The notes beneath the pieces were generated by a model. The model made no database searches. It saw only the letters and a list, made by a program, of their open reading frames with translations, and was not told where the DNA came from. The position numbers and the translations under genes are program-made. A DNA stretch of 10,076 nt, taken from the NCBI GenBank assembly GCA_027021285.1, contig JALUUP010000296.1, forward strand, positions 1 through 10,076, written 5' to 3'. Positions 1 to 6,493 of the stretch are shown here, in pieces (the first letter of the stretch is position 1; every line of letters starts with the position of its first letter). The DNA comes from Bacteroidota bacterium. Lineage in GTDB: Bacteria > Bacteroidota > Ignavibacteria > SZUA-365 > JAADGX01.

Positions 1-1
1 G

Positions 2-406
2 GTGGAAATTGCAAAACCTCGCCACGTGGGTATTGGTATCGATGCCCTTCCGGAATGGATCCGGACGAGTCCCGTACTCACTGGAAATGACCTCGCACGG
101 CTGGCCGGTGTGGAACGCCTTCCGGATAACGAACTTCTGCGAAACCGGTGGCGGGAATATCTTGCCGCTGATTCCGGAGAGTCGTCGACGGATTTCGAGG
201 CGGCATTGGAACACGGTGACGGTACGGCGGCTCGCGATATCCTGGTCTCACGAATCAAGGTGCTTTCGCCGAACGTGGCTGTGATCGCGAAGGACCTTCA
301 CCGTTTATGTCGAGTCTTCCTTCGCGCCGGGGATATCGAAGCTGCGTGGGAATGCGCGTGGATGGGCGACACGGAGAAACTGAAAGCGGTCATGGAACAT
401 TCGTAA
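2..406 (+). CDS. Probable flavin reductase-family protein, C-terminal part (5' truncated)
   Basis: This frame is open to the left edge, so the true start lies outside the window; the GTG at base 2 is simply the first possible start. The visible 134 residues begin with a compact motif, roughly GIGIDALPEWIRTS then LTGNDLARLAGVERLP (residues 11-42). From memory, it resembles the segment after the FMN-binding split barrel in flavin reductase (DIM6/NTAB-like) proteins of Bacteroidota. The remaining ~90 residues are charged and helical, with a repeat-like pattern (AARDILVSRI, AGDIEAAWECAW) suggesting a small helical tail. The catalytic barrel is not in the window, so the call rests on this one motif. 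The stop is 21 bases before the copper-chaperone-like gene on the same strand, so co-transcription is likely. It could instead be another FMN-binding or unknown protein. Confidence 0.45.
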   Translation: MEIAKPRHVGIGIDALPEWIRTSPVLTGNDLARLAGVERLPDNELLRNRWREYLAADSGESSTDFEAALEHGDGTAARDILVSRIKVLSPNVAVIAKDLHRLCRVFLRAGDIEAAWECAWMGDTEKLKAVMEHS

Positions 407-427
407 CAAATTATTCGGAGAAAGGAA

Positions 428-640
428 ATGACGGAATTACACCTTACGATCGACGGCATGAGCTGCGATCATTGTGTTATGGCGGTTCGCAAGGCGTTTG
501 AACGCCTCCCGGTGACGATCAAGGACGTGCGCGTGGGTTCCGCCCTGGTAGCTTACGAGGAAAACGAGGTGGGAATGGAGCAGTTGAAACAGGCCGTGGA
601 GGAAGCAGGGTACACCCTCGTTGGAACATCCTCGCAATGA
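428..640 (+). CDS. Heavy-metal-associated (HMA) domain protein, copper chaperone-like
   Basis: A 70-residue protein consisting of a single HMA domain. The metal-binding motif GMSCDHC is at residues 10-16, with Cys13 and Cys16 as the predicted Cu(I) ligands. The pattern fits the ferredoxin-like beta-alpha-beta-beta-alpha-beta fold: a first strand (LHLTID), a helix after the cysteines, and a closing AGYTLVG segment. There is no signal peptide, so it should be cytoplasmic. By family knowledge such proteins (CopZ, or the soluble HMA unit of metal ATPases) hand copper to a P-type ATPase or a repressor; no such partner is visible here. The start is supported by a purine-rich GGAGAAAGG just upstream. 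It follows the flavin reductase-like gene by 21 bases and is closed by a terminator hairpin immediately after the stop. Mercury or another soft metal is an alternative ligand. Confidence 0.85.
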   Translation: MTELHLTIDGMSCDHCVMAVRKAFERLPVTIKDVRVGSALVAYEENEVGMEQLKQAVEEAGYTLVGTSSQ

Positions 641-642
641 TA

Positions 643-684
643 CACAAACCCGGCGCATTGCCGGGTTTGTGGCCCCCTTTTGTT
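643..684 (+). terminator. Rho-independent terminator after the HMA gene
   Basis: A perfect 12-bp stem (643-654 with 660-671, core ACAAACCCGGC/GCCGGGTTTGT) encloses a 5-nt loop. It begins two bases after the HMA stop codon and is followed by a C-run and then TTTT and TTT. The T-tract starts about 7 nt after the stem, slightly later than ideal. It lies between convergent genes, but reading leftward there is no T-tract, so it mainly serves the + strand. Confidence 0.65.
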
Positions 685-729
685 TCGGTTGGATGCCGAC
701 CCGTTGCCGGACCGATGCACCCGCGCGAC

Positions 730-1842
730 TCAGTATTGCTCTCCACCTTTCTTCCCCGTTACGGCTAATTTCAGCGAAAGGTTCAACGTACCGGCGAAGT
801 TCGCGTTCAGGATCATGTCGATCAACCCGGCATCCCAGAAATACTGGTCCAACCGAACGATAGGATGGAGCATCCCCACGTAGATATACCTTCCCTCTTC
901 CCATACACCGATTTCGATGGGAAAAGCGCTCGCGTGATCCAGACCGGGGCACGTGTTTCGGTCGTCTTCCCGGCTCTTTCCTACGACGTCCAAGGCCAGG
1001 GCTTCCGTGCGCTCCCGCGTCAAACCGAGGACGGCGGCGTTTCTGTTCACCGCCTTGATCACAGTAACCACTTTCCACTTGAGGTCGCTTAATTTCGTGT
1101 AGTGCTCGTAATCCCTGTCGGATTCAACCGGAGCGAATCTCGAAATTTGCGACTTGATTTCGTTCAAAACAGTTTTGAAGCGCAGTGTTCCGTTGCCGCG
1201 CGTATGGACTTTCCGAAGCACGACAGTCTGATCGATGTCGCGGAACCAGGTGAGGTCGCCGATGATCCAGGGGATGTCGGCTGAACCGACGCGGAGATCA
1301 TCTTCTTCGCGTATGGGTTCAATTTGCTGGGCGGACAAGACGCCCTTGTGGTCGAGTTCGGTAATAACGCGTCGTATCTTGTTCTTGATGCGATAGGCGT
1401 ACCTGGCAAGAGAATTGTACCGTTCGATATCGAGATCGTTTGCGATAATACGAACAGCCGTTTCCGGGTTCGCGATGGAAACCTGGGTGCCGTTTTCGTT
1501 ATCGTAAATCGCGATGCGAAGCAAGGCTCCGACAATGTACTTGGTGTTATAGCTGACGAGTTTCGACGTGAATCCTTCATGCGAAAGGACGATCAGCCGG
1601 GCCTGGTATGCACAGTGATCCGCCGCTCGTTCGCGCACGATATTCGGTGTTCCGACGGTTCGAACCGCTCGTACGCGGAACTCGTCTCCGTAAAACGCTT
1701 TGGATACCATGGCGGTCAGTTCGTTGACAGGGCGCGAACTGTTCTTGATGACGAGTTCATACGTGCCGTACGACCTGGCCGCGCTCGATGCAGTAGCAAC
1801 ACAGATCAGTGCAACAATAAGACTATAGACCTTCTCTTTCAT
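730..1842 (-). CDS. Secreted protein of unknown function with two DUF302-like halves
   Basis: A 370-residue protein with a Sec signal peptide (basic MKEK, hydrophobic core to about residue 20, AxA-like cleavage region). Residues ~25-136 contain an N-terminal helix region, then a hydrophobic strand (ARLIVLSHEGF), then LLRIAIYDNENG followed by VSIANPETA. This strand-turn-strand-NP pattern resembles DUF302 domains. A similar pattern recurs near the C-terminus at residues 307-330 (FPIEIGVWEEGRYIYVGMLHP), suggesting a duplicated or split arrangement around a charged helical middle (~140-260). The start ATG is preceded by GGAGG at 1848-1852 with good spacing. It converges on the HMA gene and lies 214 bases downstream of the GroES-like gene, so it may have its own promoter. 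DUF302 function is unknown, and the assignment is by pattern only. No catalytic motif is evident. Periplasmic location is inferred. Confidence 0.75.
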   Translation of the reverse strand: MKEKVYSLIVALICVATASSAARSYGTYELVIKNSSRPVNELTAMVSKAFYGDEFRVRAVRTVGTPNIVRERAADHCAYQARLIVLSHEGFTSKLVSYNTKYIVGALLRIAIYDNENGTQVSIANPETAVRIIANDLDIERYNSLARYAYRIKNKIRRVITELDHKGVLSAQQIEPIREEDDLRVGSADIPWIIGDLTWFRDIDQTVVLRKVHTRGNGTLRFKTVLNEIKSQISRFAPVESDRDYEHYTKLSDLKWKVVTVIKAVNRNAAVLGLTRERTEALALDVVGKSREDDRNTCPGLDHASAFPIEIGVWEEGRYIYVGMLHPIVRLDQYFWDAGLIDMILNANFAGTLNLSLKLAVTGKKGGEQY

Positions 1843-2056
1843 GCGTACCTCCGTCAGGTGTCGAGAACGTCGCTCCTTGAATGAGAATGGTCATCAGGGA
1901 AAGATTATTCAAGTCTTTTTTTCACCTTGCCTGAAATATTTTCCAAAACCGGAACAACGGTTCCAGACGGTAGATCGGACTTCAGTGAAAAAATCGGCGT
2001 GACGGGACGGAGTCGGGCGTCATGGCGAAGGCGGTTGCGGCACCCGCGGTTGGGTC

Positions 2057-2428
2057 TCAGTCTTGCCTGAATTCGTTCCGGATAAGGATGAGAATGGCTG
2101 ATTGCGGCACAACGACCATCGATTCTCCTTCGAATTCGATCTCGATCGCCTCCTTGCGAAGAAACATCGCATAATCGCCTTCCTCGGCCTGGAGAGGGAC
2201 GAACGCGAGAGGACTTTTCTGTTCTTCCCAAGGCTCGCGGTCGAAACCCTGCAAGTTCATAACGGGATAACCGGGACCAACTTTGACGATAAATCCGGTT
2301 TGAACGGGTTCCTTTTCCTTGACACCGGGTGGAAGGTACAATCCCTGTGCTGTTCTGTTTTTCCCCTCGTCCGGTTTTATGAGGACTTTATCTCCGACAA
2401 CATGTATCGTCTTGATTCGTTGCATCAT
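2057..2428 (-). CDS. Divergent GroES-family (Cpn10-like) co-chaperonin
   Basis: A 123-residue protein with the Cpn10 layout. It has an N-terminal strand VGDKVLIKPDE (cf. HDRVIVK in GroES), a mobile-loop-like segment GKNRTAQGLYLPPGVKEKEPVQTG, the strand FIVKVGPGYP, and a C-terminal VVVPQSAILILIR matching the VLIMSESDILAIV end of GroES. The hydrophobic tripeptide that contacts GroEL (IVL) appears as LYL. Canonical GroES has about 95 residues; the extra length is an insertion of about 25 residues after VGPGYP (NLQGFDREPWEEQ...FVPLQ), in the roof or second-loop region. There is no signal peptide. No groEL is adjacent, so this is probably a paralogue rather than the housekeeping copy. It starts 3 bases after the M2 peptidase stop (two consecutive ATGs), with TTGGGA inside the end of that gene as a weak ribosome site, suggesting translational coupling. 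Confidence 0.8.
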   Translation of the reverse strand: MMQRIKTIHVVGDKVLIKPDEGKNRTAQGLYLPPGVKEKEPVQTGFIVKVGPGYPVMNLQGFDREPWEEQKSPLAFVPLQAEEGDYAMFLRKEAIEIEFEGESMVVVPQSAILILIRNEFRQD

Positions 2429-2431
2429 TCA

Positions 2432-4231
2432 TCATTCCCAACCAACGACCCTTCCCTTGTTTACTTCCTGGAGATAGTCCATAACCGGTTTAAAGTACTC
2501 GAGCATTGCCTTCGGACTGATGTCCTCGCCTGTTTTCTCGCGAATCACTGTGCGCCAGTCCTTCGTTTTCCCCAACTCCAGAAGCTCCCAGAGCCACGTC
2601 CCGACTTCACGGTTTCCGTAGTAGTTGCAGTTATGTGGATCCTGCTTGAGAATTTGTTTCGCAATGTACATGTGAAGCTGATACTTGATCAGGTACGCGA
2701 GCGCATAATCGTAGTACTGGGCCGGGTCGTCGTTGATATGCGTCTTGGTTGCCGGGTCACAGAATTCTTCGCCGCGGGGTTCCGGCGGTTCCACGCCCTG
2801 GAATTTTTTCACGTATTCCCACCATCGCTGATTGAATTCATCCGGGGAAAGATTGTTTTCGTACAAGTCGCGTTCCCAGTGCGACATGACGCCGGCGGAC
2901 CATGGGATGAACACCACGGCGTTGTCCAGCGCTTCATTGAGAAGCCACTGCGTCTGGTCGATTTTCATGTTCGGCGGCAGGATCCCGATTTCACGCAAAT
3001 AGGGAATCTGGCGCGCGGCGATGCTGATGAGGTCTCCAACAGCTTCATGGAACGCCCGGTTCGCGCCGCCTCGCAGAACGAGGGGCACGGAAGGATTGGA
3101 ATACGCGAGGTAGTAATAGATATGGCCCAGTTCGTGATGCGTCGTTTCGAACCAGCGATAGTTCGGAACCACGCTCATGAGCGAGCGCACGTCCTTGTCG
3201 AGATCAAGGTGCCAGGCGGAGGCGTGGGTGTTCTTCTTGCGCTTCGATCCGGGCGGAAGTTGGTACAAGTCTGATTTTTCCCAGAAAGAAGCTGGAAGTT
3301 CCGGGAATCCCAGTGAAGTGTAGAACCGTTCCGCCTGCTTCACGATCCACTCAGCGGATTTGCCCTTGAACAACGGATCGAGGTCGACACCTTCCACGAT
3401 GCCGGGCCAGGCCTGCGACCAGCGGTTGCCGAGCCAGTGCGCGGGGATCGCTTTCGGAACGTCGCGACCGTACCGTTTTGCGAGAACATACTTGGCGTAC
3501 GTGTGTAATTGCTCGTAAAGAGGCCGGGTCTGATCCAGTGTCTCCTGCATGAGCTGCATCATTTCTCCCACGGACATACCGTAGTCGGCGACCTGGAGAT
3601 CGAAGAAAGAATGAAATCCCATGGCCCGGGCGACCTGGTTGCGAAGCTCGCGGAGCTCCACAAGTCCCGGTTTCAACACCGGTCCCACCTGCTTCGAAAC
3701 TTCCCAGATGTGTTTGCGCTCATCCAGGTCCCGGGAAGTGGCGAGGATTTCATCGATCTGGTTCGGGGTAACGGTCTTCCGGCATCCCCACGGACCGCGT
3801 TCCAGACAATACTCGAATCCGTCCAGCAACGCGCTCTGATTTGCCTCCGCTTCGACGCGTTTTGCAACGACTTCGGGGACAATGCCCGGGTACGCGGCGG
3901 CAGTGAGGAGAATTTCGTTCAACTGCCGAACGGTGAGATCGTTGAGCCGGGCGGAGTCTGCTAAAAGCGTTTGGGTCTTTCGAATGATGACCGGGTTGCC
4001 GATGAAGGCAGCGAAAGCATCGTTGGCGCCGATACGCTGGCCGGTGTGCTCCGGGGTAACGTCGGTACTGGCTTTCCACTCGGCCTTTGCAGAGACGTAA
4101 TAGAGAGGTTGGTACAACGAATCGTAGAACGTGAGAAACGCTTCTGCTTCTTTTTTCGGATTTTGTTGCGGCGACTGGCATCCCCACAGGAAAAGAAGGA
4201 GCGCCGGCCAAAGGATCTTGACGTGTTTCAT
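2432..4231 (-). CDS. M2 family peptidyl-dipeptidase (ACE-like) lipoprotein
   Basis: A zinc metallopeptidase homologous to angiotensin-converting enzyme, expected to release C-terminal dipeptides from peptides in the periplasm. With the start at 4231 the protein has 599 residues, usual for bacterial M2 enzymes. It opens with a lipoprotein signal ending in a lipobox (LFLWGC, Cys17), so the upstream in-frame ATG at 4318, inside the preceding gene's end, is rejected. Zinc site: HELGH at residues 366-370, with the third ligand Glu396 in FHEAVGD. Further family positions are present: KTH (Lys496, His498, matching ACE Lys511/His513), Tyr506 and Tyr509 (matching Tyr520/Tyr523). The end CNYYGN...LLELGKTKDW...LLEYF-type segment also matches ACE. 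ACE Arg522, a chloride ligand, aligns with Asp508. No clear ribosome site is visible. It lies 32 bases after the propeller gene and 3 bases before the GroES-like gene. Confidence 0.93.
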   Translation of the reverse strand: MKHVKILWPALLLFLWGCQSPQQNPKKEAEAFLTFYDSLYQPLYYVSAKAEWKASTDVTPEHTGQRIGANDAFAAFIGNPVIIRKTQTLLADSARLNDLTVRQLNEILLTAAAYPGIVPEVVAKRVEAEANQSALLDGFEYCLERGPWGCRKTVTPNQIDEILATSRDLDERKHIWEVSKQVGPVLKPGLVELRELRNQVARAMGFHSFFDLQVADYGMSVGEMMQLMQETLDQTRPLYEQLHTYAKYVLAKRYGRDVPKAIPAHWLGNRWSQAWPGIVEGVDLDPLFKGKSAEWIVKQAERFYTSLGFPELPASFWEKSDLYQLPPGSKRKKNTHASAWHLDLDKDVRSLMSVVPNYRWFETTHHELGHIYYYLAYSNPSVPLVLRGGANRAFHEAVGDLISIAARQIPYLREIGILPPNMKIDQTQWLLNEALDNAVVFIPWSAGVMSHWERDLYENNLSPDEFNQRWWEYVKKFQGVEPPEPRGEEFCDPATKTHINDDPAQYYDYALAYLIKYQLHMYIAKQILKQDPHNCNYYGNREVGTWLWELLELGKTKDWRTVIREKTGEDISPKAMLEYFKPVMDYLQEVNKGRVVGWE

Positions 4232-4263
4232 ACGAGTTATTCTAGGATGTCGTGAGAATGCGT

Positions 4264-6060
4264 TTATTTCGATGTTTCCTGGTATCGCAGGATAGTACCT
4301 TTTTGACCGACAACCCATGCCGAACCATTTTCGGGCATGGAAACGCCTATAAGGTTGTTGAGAGTGACGCGTTTAAGCATGGTCCAGGTAAGACCGCCGT
4401 TGGTTGTTCGCAACACGGTTCCATCTTTTCCAACGACAATTCCGTTCATCGGATCGGGAAAATCGACGCCGTGGAGTGGCAGAAATATCCCAGAGCGTTG
4501 CTGTTGCCACGTCTCGCCGCCATCCGTGGTTTTGAGAATCGTGCCTCCGTATCCCACGATCCAGCCGTCCTGGTCGTCAATGAACTCAGTGTCGAAGAGG
4601 TTGACCTTGGTCGGCGAAGGCGCTTCGTTCCATGTTTGTCCGCCGTCCCTTGTCAGGAGAATCTTACCCGTGGCGCCGACGATCACAGCATGTAAAGGAC
4701 TGACGACTTCAATACTGTACAAGGTCGACCCATGGGCAATCTCGCTGACGTTCCACGATAACCCTCCGTCGGTTGTCCAGCCGACGTGACCACCTTCTCC
4801 AACGACGCCCCCCACTTGGTTATCCGCGAAATCGATGGAATTCCATTGCCAATTCTTACCCGTCAACTGAGCCGTCCAGGTGACCCCGCCGTCCTGTGAA
4901 TGAACGATATAACCCAGGTCGCCCGCCGCCCATACATTGTTTCGATCCGATACGGCGATAGAGTAAATCGTTGCATTCTGATCGACGTGGCTTGTTGTCC
5001 AAGAATTGCCCCCATCCTGGGTCCTGAGAATATCACCACGCCGGGAAACCACCCAGCCGGTGCGTGTATCAATGAAAATCGTGTTGTACAAGGTTTCCGT
5101 CGTTCCTTTTACCACCGACACCCATGTCTCGCCCAGATCGGTGGATCGCAGGATCGTTCCACCTACACCCAGGGCTACGCCGGTAGATCCTTCGAACGAA
5201 ATGTCCATGAGATCCTCGGATGTGCCAGAGTCAACGCGGTACCACTTCTCTCCTCCATCCGTGGTTTTCAGGATAACACCACCCTTTCCGACCACCCAGC
5301 CCGTTTTCGTGTCGATGAAGAACATGGAAATAAATGTTGCGATAGTTCTCGTCGCGATATTTTTCCATGTTTCGCCTCGGTCCGTGGTTTTCAACAGGAG
5401 CCCGTTTTGCCCGCAAATGAAACGAATGTTATCGTCAACGTAGTAGATGTATTCCGGGCTACCCGGGATGTCCATGCCGACACGTATCCAGGAATCTCCT
5501 CCGTTAGTCGTCTCGAGGATCAGTCCGTTCCAGCCCATGATCCATCCCCGCTTGTCGTCGTCGAAATAGATCGAACGCAGAAAATCGCGATTGGGAATGG
5601 ATTTGTTGATCCAGGTCTGACCTCCATCGGTGGTGTGAAGCACCGTTCCGCCGACTCCCACAGCCCAACCGACATTCCTATTGAAAAAGTTGATGGCGTA
5701 CACCCGTTTGTTTACGCCAGATTTCTGTCGATGCCATGTCAGTCCACCGTCGGTAGTATGGGAAATAATACCATCATTGCCACATGCCCATCCGTATTCC
5801 GCGTCCACGAATGACTGATCGTGAAACGTTTTATCCGTGTTGCTTTTGCACATGTTCCACGTCAGGCCTCCGTCCGTACTACGGATGATGATGCCGAATT
5901 CCCCGACGATGATGATATGGTTCGGCTCAGGACGCTGAACGCTCATGTTGGCGTTTCCATGGGGTAGCGGGTTCTGCCAGGTCCAGGTCTGCGCGGAACT
6001 GGTAAAAGCCGATGTGAGAAGAAACGAAACGAATACGAAAGGAAGAGCGAAACGAATCAT
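4264..6060 (-). CDS. Secreted YCF48-like Asp-box beta-propeller protein
   Basis: A 598-residue exported protein made almost wholly of ~42-residue repeats. A Sec signal peptide covers residues 1-24 (MIRF, hydrophobic core, ...TSSAQ), and the mature part begins TWTWQNPLPHGN, a motif common at the start of such proteins in Bacteroidota. I count 13 Asp-box motifs (S/T-x-D/N-x-G-x-x-W, e.g. TTDGGETW) from residue 61 to ~560, and 14 copies of the paired strand VVGxxGxIL, the last at the C-terminus without its Asp-box. That fits 14 blades, i.e. two seven-bladed propellers. YCF48 itself assists photosystem II assembly; bacterial relatives are mostly uncharacterised scaffolds or binding proteins, so function is unknown here. 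The upstream ATG at 6093 would put residues before the signal peptide, so 6060 is chosen. No T9SS C-terminal sorting domain is obvious. First gene of the propeller-peptidase-GroES unit. Confidence 0.9.
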   Translation of the reverse strand: MIRFALPFVFVSFLLTSAFTSSAQTWTWQNPLPHGNANMSVQRPEPNHIIIVGEFGIIIRSTDGGLTWNMCKSNTDKTFHDQSFVDAEYGWACGNDGIISHTTDGGLTWHRQKSGVNKRVYAINFFNRNVGWAVGVGGTVLHTTDGGQTWINKSIPNRDFLRSIYFDDDKRGWIMGWNGLILETTNGGDSWIRVGMDIPGSPEYIYYVDDNIRFICGQNGLLLKTTDRGETWKNIATRTIATFISMFFIDTKTGWVVGKGGVILKTTDGGEKWYRVDSGTSEDLMDISFEGSTGVALGVGGTILRSTDLGETWVSVVKGTTETLYNTIFIDTRTGWVVSRRGDILRTQDGGNSWTTSHVDQNATIYSIAVSDRNNVWAAGDLGYIVHSQDGGVTWTAQLTGKNWQWNSIDFADNQVGGVVGEGGHVGWTTDGGLSWNVSEIAHGSTLYSIEVVSPLHAVIVGATGKILLTRDGGQTWNEAPSPTKVNLFDTEFIDDQDGWIVGYGGTILKTTDGGETWQQQRSGIFLPLHGVDFPDPMNGIVVGKDGTVLRTTNGGLTWTMLKRVTLNNLIGVSMPENGSAWVVGQKGTILRYQETSK

Positions 6061-6138
6061 AGTCTGGTCCCGGTGGAAAGAAGGTACAGTCAATGGAAAG
6101 ATGAAGGTCCGAGGTAATAAAAGCTGGATGATTTCGCT

Positions 6139-6161
6139 ACCACGAAATATTTATTCGTGGT
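6139..6161. repeat. 8-bp inverted repeat between divergent genes
   Basis: ACCACGAA (6139-6146) and TTCGTGGT (6154-6161) form a perfect 8-bp inverted repeat around a 7-base A/T-only centre. It sits just downstream of the leftward promoter-like element and overlaps the -35 region of the rightward one. It could be an operator for a dimeric regulator or a transcript hairpin; there is no T-tract in either direction, so it is not a terminator. Confidence 0.45.
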
Positions 6162-6178
6162 TGATCACATAATAAAAT
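6150..6178 (+). promoter_or_regulatory. Possible rightward sigma70-like promoter
   Basis: TTTATT (6150-6155), a 17-base spacer, then TAAAAT (6173-6178). The -10 is a 5/6 match to TATAAT but the -35 is weak. A transcript would start near 6185 and meet the strong terminator at 6241-6266. Its -10 overlaps that of the leftward promoter. Confidence 0.3.
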
Positions 6179-6202
6179 ACGTTACGGGTATTATGCGAGC
6201 AA
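6174..6202 (-). promoter_or_regulatory. Possible promoter of the propeller-peptidase-GroES operon
   Basis: On the minus strand TTGCTC (6202-6197), exactly 17 bases, then TATTTT (6179-6174) form a sigma70-like element. The predicted start near 6167 gives a leader of about 105 bases before the ATG at 6060. The inverted repeat 6139-6161 would lie at the very start of that transcript, which could make it a regulatory or stabilising 5' hairpin. Confidence 0.4.
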
Positions 6203-6266
6203 ATGTGAACAGGAATAATTCAATGTGGGAGGAAATAAGGAAAGGCGGTTGTTCGACCGCCTTTTT
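6185..6266 (+). ncRNA. Candidate small RNA or attenuated leader (~80 nt)
   Basis: This stretch contains no convincing ORF but lies between a promoter-like element (6150-6178) and a strong intrinsic terminator (6241-6266), and no + strand protein gene precedes the terminator in this intergenic region. It carries an exposed purine tract (GGGAGGAAATAAGG, 6227-6240) just before the terminator stem, which could pair with pyrimidine-rich targets. It matches no RNA family I recognise. The alternative is a leader that attenuates transcription into the small membrane protein gene. Confidence 0.22.
6241..6266 (+). terminator. Strong intrinsic terminator without an upstream gene
   Basis: AAAGGCGGT (6241-6249) pairs fully with ACCGCCTTT (6256-6264) around a 6-base loop, and T's continue to 6266. 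The A-tract before the stem gives it partial two-way character, but the leftward T-tract is interrupted. It stands about 180 bases downstream of the divergent start at 6060, with no + strand gene in between, so what it terminates is unexplained. Confidence 0.75.
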
Positions 6267-6300
6267 CCCCGTCTGGTTCGCGGGCTGCTGAACTGCGTTG

Positions 6301-6331
6301 ACGGAAGGTCTAGAGGACCCTTCCCGTTTTT
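6301..6331 (+). terminator. Second terminator-like hairpin in tandem
   Basis: ACGGAAGGTC (6301-6310) pairs with GACCCTTCCCGT (6316-6327), leaving two single-C bulges, with a 5-base loop TAGAG, followed immediately by TTTTT (6327-6331). Its stem is less regular than that of the hairpin 35 bases upstream. Together they would insulate the downstream membrane-protein gene from rightward readthrough. Confidence 0.5.
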
Positions 6332-6493
6332 GTATGCACGTATCCTGCCAATTTCCAGAACCCCATGGAGACTGGTCGCGGTCCGCCGACACGAAACTGT
6401 TCCCCCCAGCTTCGTAACGAATCACGATCCATTCTGGTGGATACGGGGAAAATCAATATCTTAGTGTGGATTCTGAATTTCGTGTCCTCGGAT

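Noticed and set aside
437..1078. 213-codon open frame on the - strand
   Set aside because: Overlaps the HMA gene antisense and the DUF302-like gene in another frame; Arg-rich, low-complexity translation typical of a shadow.
1947..1964. Short inverted repeats (GGAAC/GTTCC and AACCG/CGGTT) upstream of the DUF302-like gene
   Set aside because: Only 5 bp each and mutually exclusive; too short to call an operator without a second copy or a clear promoter.
2102..3274. 390-codon open frame on the + strand
   Set aside because: Lies antisense to the GroES-like and M2 peptidase genes, both with clear family motifs; its translation has no coherent domain and it is a shadow frame.
4232..4318. Longer N-terminus of the M2 peptidase from ATG 4318
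   Set aside because: It would place 29 polar residues in front of an evident lipoprotein signal and overlap the propeller gene's end; the internal ATG at 4231 gives a normal signal peptide.
4900..5814. 304-codon open frame on the + strand
   Set aside because: Antisense to the Asp-box propeller; its apparent repeats (RGFQ, SIRGFQ-like) are mirror images of the propeller's repeated codons.
6264..6300. tRNA T-arm-like GGTTCGCGGGC stretch
   Set aside because: No acceptor, D- or anticodon stem can be formed around it.
6225..6464. 79-codon + strand frame beginning with GTG at 6225
   Set aside because: It would have to read through both terminator hairpins; Arg/Pro-rich and unconvincing.
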